A DNA stretch of 64,000 nucleotides from Gammaproteobacteria bacterium (lineage in GTDB: Bacteria > Pseudomonadota > Gammaproteobacteria > Pseudomonadales > Halieaceae). The translations under genes were made by a program, and so were the position numbers. The DNA is taken from contig JAUICG010000018.1 in assembly GCA_030427485.1 (NCBI GenBank), forward strand, positions 54,074 through 118,073, written 5' to 3'. Every line of letters begins with the position of its first letter. Position 1 is the first letter of the stretch. Shown piece after piece: positions 47,071 through 56,220 of this stretch. Under the pieces are notes generated by a model, which ran no database searches, was not told the DNA's origin, and saw only the letters and a list, made by a program, of their open reading frames with translations.

Positions 47071-47811
47071 ATGGCCATGAATGACAAGGTCGCCGTCGTC
47101 ACCGGCGGCGCACGCGGACTGGGGCGCGCCATCGCCCTGCGCCTGGCGGAAGACGGCGTCGCGATCTCCGTCTGGGACCTGCAAGCGGAGGGCGCGGAGG
47201 AAACCGCCGCGATGATTCGCGCAGCGGGCGGCCGGGCGATCGCCTGCGCCGGGGATTCCTCACGCGCCGCCGATATCGCGCACGCGGTACAGCGTACCCG
47301 CACTGAACTCGGGCCTGTGGCGATTCTCGTGAACAACGCCGCGCTGTCGCCGTTCGCGGCATTCGCCGAAATTACCGAGGAGGTCTGGGACCGCCTGATG
47401 GCGATCAACCTGAAAGGCCCATTCCTGTGCGCCCAGGCGGTGCTGCCCGACATGCAGGCCGCCGGCTGGGGCCGGATCATCAACATCGCCTCCTCCGCCG
47501 CGCAGACCGGCAGCGCGGTGGGCGCGCACTACGGCGCATCCAAGGGCGGTGTGCTCGGGCTGACCAAATGCATGGCGATGGAATTCGCGACCAGCGGCAT
47601 CACTGTGAACGCGGTGCCGCCGGGCTTCGTGGATACCGAGGGCCTGCGGGAATCCCCGGTGGACGTGGAGGGCTTTGCGCAGAAGACGCCGATGAAGCGC
47701 CCGGGCAAGCCGCGTAATATCGCCGCCGCGGTCGCCTTTCTCGCGTCGGAGGATGCGGACTACATCACCGGGCACACGCTGGGCGTGAACGGCGGGCGCT
47801 ACTGCAATTAG
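47071..47811 (+). CDS. Short-chain dehydrogenase (FabG-like)
   Basis: 246 aa with a strong AGGAGG site before the ATG. Motifs: TGGARGLGRA, ILVNNAA, and catalytic Ser with YGASK. A classical SDR of 3-oxoacyl reductase type, substrate unknown. It follows the MFS gene by 67 bases and faces TonB receptor 2 tail to tail. No terminator is seen in the 108-base gap. Confidence 0.9.
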   Translation: MAMNDKVAVVTGGARGLGRAIALRLAEDGVAISVWDLQAEGAEETAAMIRAAGGRAIACAGDSSRAADIAHAVQRTRTELGPVAILVNNAALSPFAAFAEITEEVWDRLMAINLKGPFLCAQAVLPDMQAAGWGRIINIASSAAQTGSAVGAHYGASKGGVLGLTKCMAMEFATSGITVNAVPPGFVDTEGLRESPVDVEGFAQKTPMKRPGKPRNIAAAVAFLASEDADYITGHTLGVNGGRYCN

Positions 47812-47919
47812 CGCGTATGGTCGTATTCAATACTCGCAGGGCGAAGCGTGCGGTGCGGTGGTACCAGCACGACACGACTTCGGGAAAAACGTGTACCGGC
47901 AGCGCCGGGTTCATTGATG

Positions 47920-50688
47920 TCAGTTGAACCGCTTGCGGATACCGAACTCGAACAGCCGGCCGAGCGTGCGGCCATTGGCATAGCCATTGTTGGACAGGCT
48001 CACCGTGTTGGTGTCGCGGTATTCCGGCGGGTCTTCATCGAACACGTTATTGATGTTCAGTGCCAGTTCAAGATCCGAGAGCAGGCCTTCGCCCTGTACG
48101 TCGTACTTGAAGAACAGGTTCACCGTGTTGTACGAACTCACATTGTCCTGGGGTGGAACGCCGACTGGCCCGCCAAGGTCGTAGCCCTGGTTGTAGTAGA
48201 GCGTCGCCTCGGCGCGGAGCTGGCCGATGTTGGTTCCGACCGTGGCACTGGTTTTAAAGCGGCTGTAGTCGGTCTGGAGCACGTTGGTAAAGCTCGCCCC
48301 CTCGGCAGCGTTTTGCTCACGGTTCAGCACATAGGTCGCGTTGACGTTGAAATCGATCGTGCCGAAGCTGGTGTCCGTCACGTAGTAGGTCCCGAGATCG
48401 AGACCGTCGGTCTTGAACTGCCCCGTGTTGTTCTTGCGGCCGTCGGTGATGATGTATACACACTCGGGCTGGGGTTCACAGGTGCCAACCACGTCATCCA
48501 CGGCTGCCAGTGCCTCATCGATCTGGCCCTGGCTCGGATTCACCGTCTTGAACGAGGCGAATGTGACGAATGATGGAATAGGGCTGAAAAAACTCGGCAG
48601 GCTGATCAGGCCCGAATACTCGATATCCCACCAGGTCATGCTCACGCGAAGCCCCGGGACGAACGGCGGGTCGATATCGAAGCCGATACTCTTCGTCTCC
48701 GCCGTCTGCGGCGCGATGTCTGGCGCGGTGCCCTGCAGCAGGATCGCCTGCTGGCCCGCCTGGACAGGTGGGTAGGCGCCGCTGTCGATCAGCGACTGCG
48801 GCGGAAAGAGGAACCCGGCCGCGGCGAATGTCGCGCTATCCACGGTGGTGTCCGAACTGTCGGCGAGACTGGGCGCCACGAAGGAATCGCCCCAGGCGCC
48901 GCGCAGCGCCACCCAGTCAACAGGCCGCCAGGTGATGCCGTATTTGGGGTTGGACACACTGCCGAAGTCACTGTAGTCGTCGTAACGCACGGAGGCTGAC
49001 AGCGACAGTTCCCGGATCGCGGTAACGGCGTTGCCCTCGCCAAACACCGGCACCACCAGTTCGCCGAATGCGGACTTGACATCGCGGCTCAGGTGCACGG
49101 TTTGCAGCGGATCGGTGGGGCCGTATACCTGGACGCCGTCAATGGTCACGCCCGGCGAGCCGGAATCCTGTGCTCCCGCGACGATAGTGCCGGCCTGCAC
49201 GTTGTAGCCCTGGTCCTGGTACTCGGCGCCGAACGCGAGTTTGACTTCGCCACCCGGCAGTGAATACAGGTCGCCGTCCACGATGATGCTCGAATCGAAC
49301 AGCGATTGATCGGTGTCGCCGAATGTCTCATAGCCGTTGATCGCCGCCAACGCAGCGGGATTGCTGGCAGCCATATCATAGGGGTTGACCAGACCACCGG
49401 CGACGGCGTTGTTCAGGCTGTTGGTATCGGGCGCTGGCACATGGTTTTCCGTCGTGCTCTGCCCGTAACCGGCCAGCGCGCGCAACTGCCAGCCAGCCGG
49501 TAATTGCACCGTGAGCGTCGGGTAGACGCCCCAGGTATCGAGCTTGATCTCCTGCTCGTAGGTATCGCCAAGAAGGATATCCACGGTCTGCAGTTCATTG
49601 GGGTCACCCGTGGCCAGATGCTCGTCGCGGTAAGGACTGCCGCCCCTGGCGACAGGCACACTCGCCGCGAAGCCGTGTTGCCTGGCTTTGGTGTCGCGCT
49701 TCATGTAAAAGGCACGCGCTTCAAGGCTGACCTTGTCGCCCAGGTCCTGCGAGCCACCGACCATGACCGTATCCCGGTTCTGCTTCGGGTACAGGTCGAC
49801 CCCGTCGGACAGGTCGCACTGGTTGGTCGTGCCCGCCACCGCATTGCCAGTGGTGTAGGGAAGTGCGTAGGACTGGCCCGCGACCCGCACGTTGCCGGGA
49901 TTACACCCGAGATTGATGACCGGCCGCCCCAATTGCGGCACGTCGGGCCGGAACACCGGGTACATTTGCACCCATTCGAGGTTGCCGCCGGAGAGGGACG
50001 AGTTGTAGACGTAGTTGTAGGCGGCATAGGCGGAGCCGCTGTCCCAACTGAGCCCCGCTGTTACCGTGGTGTCAACGGCGTCGTAGTGGTCCCCGTAACC
50101 GTAGGTCGCATCGACCTGCACGCCCTCGAAGTCCTTGCGGGTAATGAAGTTGATGACACCGGCGACGGCGTCGGAGCCGTAGATCGCCGAGCCGCCATCC
50201 GGCACGATCTCGACACGCTGCAGCACGGAGGGCGGCACGATATCCACGTCCGGGCTCGTCGTGGCCACTCCCATACCGACGACGCGGTGGCCATTCAGCA
50301 GGGTCAGCGTCGACGATGCGCCTGTCGTCTGCGGCAGATCGCGCAGGTTGGGGCGGTTGATGGTGATGACGTTGGCGGCGGCCGTCGAATACTGCAGGTT
50401 GTTGAAGGAGTTATTCTGCGGTATCGCCTGCAATAACTGCGTGCCGGACATCGCGCCGGTGGCCTGGATCTGCTCCTCGCTCATCTCGAGCATCTGGGTA
50501 CCCACCGGGGCGGTCAACCCGCGTAACAGCGTGCCGGTGACGAGCACCTCCTCGAGTTCGGCCTGCTTTGCTTGCGGAACCTCTTCTTCCTGCGCCATTG
50601 CGCCAGTTATCGGCAGTACTGACAGCAGCAGGCAGAATCCCTGCGCGGTCGTCCTGTAAACCATCGTTGCGATACGTTTTATTGTCAT
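47920..50688 (-). CDS. TonB-dependent receptor 2
   Basis: 922 aa. Signal peptide ends near PITGAMAQEE, and the TonB-box-like EEVLVTGT follows. Plug and barrel features match TonB receptor 1 almost segment by segment (ITINRPNLRDLPQT, DIVPPSVLQRVEIVPDGGSA, YGITWRPVDWVALRGAWGDS), and the C-terminus is IRKRFN. The two genes are duplicates that have diverged moderately. It is controlled by its own copy of the 16-bp operator. A second ATG eight codons in (50664) is a possible start. Confidence 0.93.
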   Translation of the reverse strand: MTIKRIATMVYRTTAQGFCLLLSVLPITGAMAQEEEVPQAKQAELEEVLVTGTLLRGLTAPVGTQMLEMSEEQIQATGAMSGTQLLQAIPQNNSFNNLQYSTAAANVITINRPNLRDLPQTTGASSTLTLLNGHRVVGMGVATTSPDVDIVPPSVLQRVEIVPDGGSAIYGSDAVAGVINFITRKDFEGVQVDATYGYGDHYDAVDTTVTAGLSWDSGSAYAAYNYVYNSSLSGGNLEWVQMYPVFRPDVPQLGRPVINLGCNPGNVRVAGQSYALPYTTGNAVAGTTNQCDLSDGVDLYPKQNRDTVMVGGSQDLGDKVSLEARAFYMKRDTKARQHGFAASVPVARGGSPYRDEHLATGDPNELQTVDILLGDTYEQEIKLDTWGVYPTLTVQLPAGWQLRALAGYGQSTTENHVPAPDTNSLNNAVAGGLVNPYDMAASNPAALAAINGYETFGDTDQSLFDSSIIVDGDLYSLPGGEVKLAFGAEYQDQGYNVQAGTIVAGAQDSGSPGVTIDGVQVYGPTDPLQTVHLSRDVKSAFGELVVPVFGEGNAVTAIRELSLSASVRYDDYSDFGSVSNPKYGITWRPVDWVALRGAWGDSFVAPSLADSSDTTVDSATFAAAGFLFPPQSLIDSGAYPPVQAGQQAILLQGTAPDIAPQTAETKSIGFDIDPPFVPGLRVSMTWWDIEYSGLISLPSFFSPIPSFVTFASFKTVNPSQGQIDEALAAVDDVVGTCEPQPECVYIITDGRKNNTGQFKTDGLDLGTYYVTDTSFGTIDFNVNATYVLNREQNAAEGASFTNVLQTDYSRFKTSATVGTNIGQLRAEATLYYNQGYDLGGPVGVPPQDNVSSYNTVNLFFKYDVQGEGLLSDLELALNINNVFDEDPPEYRDTNTVSLSNNGYANGRTLGRLFEFGIRKRFN

Positions 50689-50732
50689 GGCCTTGTACCT
50701 GTGAGCGTGAGTTATCGTTATAGCCGACTACT

Positions 50733-50762
50733 AGTGTACTTGGGTGTCCTTTAAAGAATCAA
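50733..50762 (-). promoter_or_regulatory. Promoter with 16-bp operator, TonB receptor 2
   Basis: On the minus strand TTGATT (50762-50757), 18 bp, TACACT (50738-50733). The operator, read on the plus strand, is TGTACTTGGGTGTCCT (50735-50750) and covers spacer and -10. It shares the 11-mer GTGTCCTTTAA with the tannase 3 site. Confidence 0.6.
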
Positions 50763-50890
50763 TGCCATTTTAGACCCTACGGGATATCTTGCTTATCAAG
50801 CTGCAGAATAAGAAACTCCTGTAACCGAGGCCCCCGTCGCCCCGGCCCCGCGCGTGCCAGCCGGTGCGAACAGCGACGTGAGACCCTGGC

Positions 50891-52027
50891 TTAGCGGCCC
50901 GGCAAAACCGCTCGCGTCTGTGTCAGGCAGGAACCAAAGCTGTGAAAGCCGGTGGCGTGCAGGCCGCCGGTACCGCCGCAGCACACCACGTATACATCCT
51001 TCGGCTGTGTCGCGAGGTAGACGCGGCCATCGATCACCCGGCCCAGCTTTTCCAGTTGCTCCCGGTGTTTTTTCGTCAGGTAGTCGGCATCGAGGCTGGA
51101 CCACTTCCACAGCAACTCCTGCACATCGTCCAGGCTCGGCACGTCGCGGTGCATGATCGCGGCCCACACCGGGTTCACGGCGACCATGATCTCGGCATAG
51201 GGCATCGAGGTGTTGAAGCCGTTGGCAGCGGGATAGCCCAGCGACTTGCCGATCATCTCGAGGAAGTCCTGGCCGGATTGCGAGGTGGTATCGAGGATAT
51301 TCATCGTACCCATCGTGCCGTATACCGACACCGCGTCGCCCTTCACCCCGCGGCGCTCGGCGAACGGCGCCCACGGCGAGCGCTCCTCCCACTCGCCGAA
51401 CAGGATACCGGCCACGCGGCCCGGCGTGCCGAACGTGCTTTGCGAGGTGACGTTGATCTCCTGCCCGCCCACATTCTTGATGATCAGGCGTAGCGCCCGG
51501 CCGATCGCGAGCGCGGCGGTCGGTGCGCCGCCGAGGCAGCCGTGTTTGTAGGGGATGTCCAGTGCGTTGCGGATGGGGCCGTTCACGAGGGTGAGCGGCA
51601 CCACCGGGGCGGTGGTCGCGTTCAGCCCGAACAATTCGAAATCCGGGTGCGCCATCGCCTCCAGCGCCGCGATGATTAACGGCAGCGCATTCGCCGGCGC
51701 GCCGGCCATCACCGCGTTGATCGCGATTTTCTCCACCGTGCAATCGGCGTTCAATGGCGGCAGCGCGCAGATAACCTCGTCCGGGTAGCGGGTGTTCACG
51801 GCGAGAAACTCGCGCACGCGCGCCTCCGTCGGCGGAATCACCGGCAGGCCGTCACCCCAGCCCTGCGCCATCGAGAAGCGGGTGAAGGCCATCACGTCGT
51901 CGATTTCGGTTGTGTGACGCTTGCTGGACAGCCAGTCGATCGCGCAGCCCTCGGGGCCGCAGTCGCGAAGGTTGGGTGCCGCGCCCGGCGCCGTCGCGCC
52001 GGGGCCGGTTTCAGTTTGTATGCTCAT
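50891..52027 (-). CDS. Unrecognised 378-aa partner of the UGSC-family protein
   Basis: I cannot assign a function. The N-terminal part contains CGPEGCAIDWLSSKRHT and a conserved-looking QGWGDGLPVIPPTEARV. The middle is rich in glycine and small residues (YKHGCLGGAPTAALAIGRAL). The C-terminus has several cysteines, including a CC pair in YVVCCGGTGGLH and one in HSFGSC. No signal peptide or membrane segment is seen. Its ATG overlaps the UGSC gene's TGA by four bases, so the two are coupled and probably form a complex or act in sequence. A thiol-based reaction is plausible. Confidence 0.75.
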   Translation of the reverse strand: MSIQTETGPGATAPGAAPNLRDCGPEGCAIDWLSSKRHTTEIDDVMAFTRFSMAQGWGDGLPVIPPTEARVREFLAVNTRYPDEVICALPPLNADCTVEKIAINAVMAGAPANALPLIIAALEAMAHPDFELFGLNATTAPVVPLTLVNGPIRNALDIPYKHGCLGGAPTAALAIGRALRLIIKNVGGQEINVTSQSTFGTPGRVAGILFGEWEERSPWAPFAERRGVKGDAVSVYGTMGTMNILDTTSQSGQDFLEMIGKSLGYPAANGFNTSMPYAEIMVAVNPVWAAIMHRDVPSLDDVQELLWKWSSLDADYLTKKHREQLEKLGRVIDGRVYLATQPKDVYVVCCGGTGGLHATGFHSFGSCLTQTRAVLPGR

Positions 52028-52593
52028 CCCACGGCCTCCATTGCGCGCGCGACCAGTTCGGCGCCCATCGTTTTCACGATTCCCGGCAGATGCTCGTTCG
52101 CCACGGCGTCGACCTCCTCCTGCAACTTCTCATTGAGCGGGTACGGCAGCACGTGGATTCGCAGCCCGGAGCGGCCGCCGCGCTGCGCGAGATTGCGGCC
52201 GAGTTCCTCGAACACCTCGGTGCAGACTGCGGTCGTGGGCAGCCCCCTGTCGGCGGCGGCCAGCGCGTCGCGGATCGTCCAGCCGGTGCACGAGCCGCAG
52301 TTGCCCAAACCGACCACTGCGATATCGATGGACGAGAGGAACTGGTCGAGTGACTTCGCAACCCGCTCACCCTCGGTGCCGGTGCGGCCCTGCGAGGAGC
52401 GCCATAGTTTCACCGTCGCGCCGGCCTTGCGAAATTCGTCCGCCCAGACGTCGACGATCCAGTCCCAGGCACGCCAGATCTCGTCCAGTCGAAAGCCGAC
52501 GACCCTGCTGGCCAACGGGCCCGCGTCGGGCCCCGGTGAAGTAATATCATCCGCGCGGACCGCCATCGGGTCCAGTACATTGCCAGTAGCCAT
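52024..52593 (-). CDS. UGSC-family protein, Cys homologue of a selenoprotein
   Basis: 189 aa from the ATG at 52593, seven bases after GGAGG. The motif VVGLGNCGSCTGWTIRD (Cys99, Cys102) corresponds to the U-G-S-C motif of a selenoprotein family found in marine metagenomes, with Cys where others have selenocysteine. Its reaction is not established; the CxxC-like motif suggests thiol redox chemistry. First gene of a two-gene operon divergent from an IclR regulator. Confidence 0.8.
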   Translation of the reverse strand: MATGNVLDPMAVRADDITSPGPDAGPLASRVVGFRLDEIWRAWDWIVDVWADEFRKAGATVKLWRSSQGRTGTEGERVAKSLDQFLSSIDIAVVGLGNCGSCTGWTIRDALAAADRGLPTTAVCTEVFEELGRNLAQRGGRSGLRIHVLPYPLNEKLQEEVDAVANEHLPGIVKTMGAELVARAMEAVG

Positions 52594-52704
52594 GTTCACA
52601 CCTCCGTGGGTGGGTAGCGTTTTTGCTCCTCTCCTTTTCGCGCCTTATCCGCCGGGCGCCGCGCCGGCAACCAGACTATGACGCGAGGAGAGCCTTGAAT
52701 ATAT

Positions 52705-52720
52705 GTCCAATATGTTGGAC
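52705..52720. promoter_or_regulatory. 16-bp palindrome between the UGSC operon and iclR
   Basis: GTCCAA-TATG-TTGGAC has perfect 6-bp arms in an AT-rich stretch, midway between two divergent starts. It is the likely binding site of the neighbouring IclR protein and differs from the TetR-type sites. Confidence 0.6.
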
Positions 52721-52771
52721 TTTGTGGATTATATTCGTGTACTATTATGAATTCAATACGGGAGCGACCGC

Positions 52772-53512
52772 ATGCTAGTAAAACAGATTGGCAACCTCTT
52801 CGAACTGATGGAACTCTTCACGCGCGCCCGCAAACCGCTCTCGGTGCGCGATATCGTGCAGGCGTTCGGCTGGCCCCGTTCCAGCGTGTTCAATATCGTC
52901 TCGACAATGGTCGAGTACGGCTACCTGTACCAGCCCGAACCCCGCGGCGGGTACTACCCCACGAGCAAGTGGATGGAGTTGGCGCTGGACGTGGCGCAGC
53001 ACGAACCGCTGCCGGCGTCGGTGCATAAACTGCTGGTGGAACTGATGCAGGAGACCGGCGAGACAATGATGCTCGCTGTACCGGAGGGCACCAGTGTGAC
53101 ACTGGCGGACGTGGTGGAGACACCGGCGGACATCCGCTACAACGTCAACGTCGGGCAGCGTTTGCCGATCCACGTGACCGCGGCGGGCCGGGCGATACTC
53201 GCGCAGTACCCGGCGCGCGAACGGGCGGCGCTGCTGAAGCGCATCAACTTCCAGCGCTATGAAAAGGCCGCGTTCATGAGCGCGGCCGCGGTGGAAAAGG
53301 ATATCGAGCAGAGCGCCGAGCAGGGCTGGTTTGTGAATCCCGGCGTCTACCAGGCCGGCGTGGCCGGCATCGCGGTGCCCTTCCCTTTCCACCACCGCCG
53401 CAACGCGATCGTGCTGGGCGGCCCGCTGTCCCGCATCGAGGGCCGGACCGCTGCGCTGGGGACGCTGTTGCGCAGGTCGGTCGACAAGTTCCTGGCTGCT
53501 GTGGACGGCTAG
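52772..53512 (+). CDS. IclR family transcriptional regulator
   Basis: 246 aa. The winged HTH is at the N-terminus (LSVRDIVQAFGWPRSSVFNIVSTMV), followed by the IclR effector domain (LPIHVTAAGRAILAQYP and GVAGIAVPFPF). GGGAG lies eight bases before the ATG. It is divergent from the UGSC operon and probably controls it in response to a small carboxylate or aromatic ligand. Confidence 0.93.
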   Translation: MLVKQIGNLFELMELFTRARKPLSVRDIVQAFGWPRSSVFNIVSTMVEYGYLYQPEPRGGYYPTSKWMELALDVAQHEPLPASVHKLLVELMQETGETMMLAVPEGTSVTLADVVETPADIRYNVNVGQRLPIHVTAAGRAILAQYPARERAALLKRINFQRYEKAAFMSAAAVEKDIEQSAEQGWFVNPGVYQAGVAGIAVPFPFHHRRNAIVLGGPLSRIEGRTAALGTLLRRSVDKFLAAVDG

Positions 53513-53569
53513 CCTGCATCATCTCCTGACCGGGTGTGCGCAAGTGACGCTCACAGCCCCAGGGCCAAC

Positions 53570-55297
53570 TCAATCCCCGTCATCGTTCGCCGGAATCATC
53601 GCGAGGTCGGCATCGATGGCCTCGAGCAATTCATCCGTAATGTCCGACGAAAAGTGCCGCACGCCGGTCAGCGTCATGTTTCGCGCGGGACCCGCCCCCG
53701 CCATCTCCACGACCATGGGCAGATGTTCGGCAAGCACCGCGCGCGTCGCCGGGTTGTCCAGCAGTTCGCCAATCGTGCTGTTGGCCACCGAATAGGCGGC
53801 GCCGGAATCGCTGATCGTCTCATCGGCGAAATCGCGAAATGGTGGCGTTTCAGCGATGTCGATCACCGGGCACGGTGTGCCGGCGACGCTCCCGCCGCCC
53901 GTCGGTACAGACACTATCGCCCGGCGGTAGCGCGTCAGCGCGGGGTCGCCGTTATCCGTTGCTGACAGGATCACGTGGAAGTCATACTGTGCCGGCAACG
54001 GAAAGCCGTGCGGCTGCAGCCACGGCTCGACGATCGCGGTGGTCTCGGGGCCGGCCTCGGCGCCGAGTGACAGCGTCGGCGACCACAAGCCGTTCACCTC
54101 CCGGTACCAGAACCAGCGGTAGCTGAGCGCATCGCCATCGGGGTCTGCAGAGCCCGCGGCACTGAGCGTCACACTCGCGCCCGGACAGGCTTCGATCACC
54201 ACCGGCGCCAGCCCACCCTCACCGTTCAACAGCGGTTGCGGCGGATGGTTGGCGTCGGCGAACCCGGCGTTTACAGACCAGTCCATGCGCGCGGCGAAGT
54301 CGTTCTGGTACGCGTCGCGCCAGCGCCACACGGTTTCCTTGTTGCCACGATAGGTCTCGCCGTCGACGCCGGTGACAGCATCCGTCGTATCCGTCCACAG
54401 CCCGAGGAAGTCCGCGATGTTGTCGTAGCGGCCGCCCCAACTTCCCCAGTTCGGGTGCTCGGGGCTGCCGAGGCCGTTCGGGATCAGGTAGAGAAAGGAC
54501 GGCGTATCGCCTTCAATCCCGAAAATAGGCCGCGGATACGTCGCGCCCAGCGGGCCGTGAGAGCGAATGTTTTCATTCGCCCACTGGCTGCTGCCCAGTG
54601 CCACATCCGAACCGGGTTCCGGCGCGGTAATGCCGACCCAGGTGGAAAGCCGGTACTGCGTCATGCCGTGCATACTGCTGACCCACACCAGTTCGGGAAA
54701 CGTCATGCGAATCCACGGCGCGGCGTCGTCCTGGTCCGAAATCGCGTAGACGCGCAACTTGCCGACAAACGCCTCGACCTCCTCCGGCGTCCGCGTTTTG
54801 CTTACCGTCCACAGCGCCTGTGCCAGCGGCGCCGCGCCGCCCCAGGTGGCGACCCATAGCGGCCGCGGGTCGGGGCTGTCGACGGCGTCGATGATCAATT
54901 GCGCCGCCGCGGTGTTACGTCCCTCGCCGACGCCCGCCATGCCGTAGAGCGGATCGGCCGTGCGCAGCACATTGCTGAGCGATTCGGCATCGGGATAGCT
55001 GCTGTCGTGAACCCGCAAATTGGGCAGCGCCTCCGCATACGCGGCGATGCGCCGTTCGATCAGTTCCGGGTGGACGCTGTCGCGCAGGTGCTTCGACGTC
55101 GCCGCAATCAGACCCTCGATCTCCAGGTCGTTGGCGTAGGTCAGCAGGCGCACCATCGACTGCAGGTCGTCAGGCTCGGTGCCGATGTCGGTGATGACGA
55201 TCAGGCGGGGCTTGTCCGACACATCCGCCCAGGTGGCGTTCACAGCACCCGTTACAAGCCCGCCCAATAGCAGTGCAGCGATCACCATCCTGTTCAT
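53570..55297 (-). CDS. DUF1593 (nucleoside-hydrolase-like) secreted protein
   Basis: 575 aa from the ATG at 55297 (MNRMVIAAL), nine bases after GGGAG; an ATG three codons earlier is too close to the site. A signal peptide ends near NATWADV. The domain starts LIVITDIGTEPDDLQSMVR, whose acidic cluster resembles the nucleoside hydrolase metal site. A C-terminal immunoglobulin-like region has GSADPDGDALSYRWFWY. Members are found in polysaccharide-use clusters, with no proven reaction. It is the last gene of the aldehyde dehydrogenase series. Confidence 0.85.
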   Translation of the reverse strand: MNRMVIAALLLGGLVTGAVNATWADVSDKPRLIVITDIGTEPDDLQSMVRLLTYANDLEIEGLIAATSKHLRDSVHPELIERRIAAYAEALPNLRVHDSSYPDAESLSNVLRTADPLYGMAGVGEGRNTAAAQLIIDAVDSPDPRPLWVATWGGAAPLAQALWTVSKTRTPEEVEAFVGKLRVYAISDQDDAAPWIRMTFPELVWVSSMHGMTQYRLSTWVGITAPEPGSDVALGSSQWANENIRSHGPLGATYPRPIFGIEGDTPSFLYLIPNGLGSPEHPNWGSWGGRYDNIADFLGLWTDTTDAVTGVDGETYRGNKETVWRWRDAYQNDFAARMDWSVNAGFADANHPPQPLLNGEGGLAPVVIEACPGASVTLSAAGSADPDGDALSYRWFWYREVNGLWSPTLSLGAEAGPETTAIVEPWLQPHGFPLPAQYDFHVILSATDNGDPALTRYRRAIVSVPTGGGSVAGTPCPVIDIAETPPFRDFADETISDSGAAYSVANSTIGELLDNPATRAVLAEHLPMVVEMAGAGPARNMTLTGVRHFSSDITDELLEAIDADLAMIPANDDGD

Positions 55298-55320
55298 GGG
55301 CGTCATCTCCCGTGCCTACT

Positions 55321-56106
55321 TCACGGCCTGATCACCCACCCGCCGTCAACGTTGAACACCTGCCCGGTGATCCAGTCGCCGGCCTGTGAGCAGAGCAGTA
55401 ACAGTGTGCCCACCAACTCGTCGGGCGTGCCGCGCACGCGCATCGCGACGGAGGCCTCGAGGAACTTGATAAACGGTGAATCGTCGGGTGTCAACAGCTT
55501 GCCCGCGTCACTGGCGGTATTGCCCGGCGCGATCGCATTCACGTTGATCTTTTCCGGGCCGAGTTGCCGCGCCAGCGTGGTGGTGAGGCCGACCAGCGCC
55601 AGCTTGCTGATGCCGTAGATCGAGATGGCCGGGAACGCGCCGCCGGAGGTCTGGTTCACGATCTTGCCGCCGCCGCGCTCGCGCATCAGCGGCACGATGG
55701 CCTGGGCGCAGTTCAGCGCGCCGGTCACATTCACGTTCATGATGCGGTTCCACTCGTCCAGCGAGATGTCGACCGCGCGTTCGGACTTGAGTTCGGCCAT
55801 CAGCCCCGCGTTGTTCACGAGGATGTCGACGCCGCCGAACGCCTCCTTCGCGGCGCCGGCCATCGCTTTCACCGAAGCCGCGTCGGTGATATCGACGCCG
55901 ACGCTTATCGCCTGGCCGCCGGCTTCCGTGATCTCTTTGCTGACCGCGCGCGCGCCCTCCTCGTTCAGGTCGGCCACCACGACCTGCGCTCCGGCCGCCG
56001 CCAGTCCGCTCGCGTACGCCCTGCCGATGCTGTTACCGCGCCCGCCGGCGCCGGTGACGACGGCGACCTTGCCGTCGAGGCGGAACTGTTCCAGTGAAAA
56101 TGTCAT
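55321..56106 (-). CDS. Short-chain dehydrogenase
   Basis: 261 aa. Motifs: TGAGGRGNSIGRAYA, ILVNNAGL, and YGISK. GGAGG precedes the ATG at the proper distance. The DUF1593 gene begins 23 bases after its stop. A 114-base gap upstream, with TTGAAC and an AT-rich stretch on this strand, may hold a secondary promoter. Confidence 0.9.
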   Translation of the reverse strand: MTFSLEQFRLDGKVAVVTGAGGRGNSIGRAYASGLAAAGAQVVVADLNEEGARAVSKEITEAGGQAISVGVDITDAASVKAMAGAAKEAFGGVDILVNNAGLMAELKSERAVDISLDEWNRIMNVNVTGALNCAQAIVPLMRERGGGKIVNQTSGGAFPAISIYGISKLALVGLTTTLARQLGPEKINVNAIAPGNTASDAGKLLTPDDSPFIKFLEASVAMRVRGTPDELVGTLLLLCSQAGDWITGQVFNVDGGWVIRP

Positions 56107-56220
56107 TTCGAATCCTCCGTGCCCGCAATCCGGGTCTGTGTGTTATCGCGTTTATTTGCTGTTCAAACAGGCGGTGTATCCGTTTCAGGTCTGACCATGC
56201 GTTGAGACCGGTAGCACATC

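Noticed and set aside
45567..47486. 639-aa minus-strand open frame opposite the MFS and SDR genes
   Set aside because: The protein is Arg/Ala/His-rich without a domain, while the plus strand encodes clear MFS and SDR proteins.
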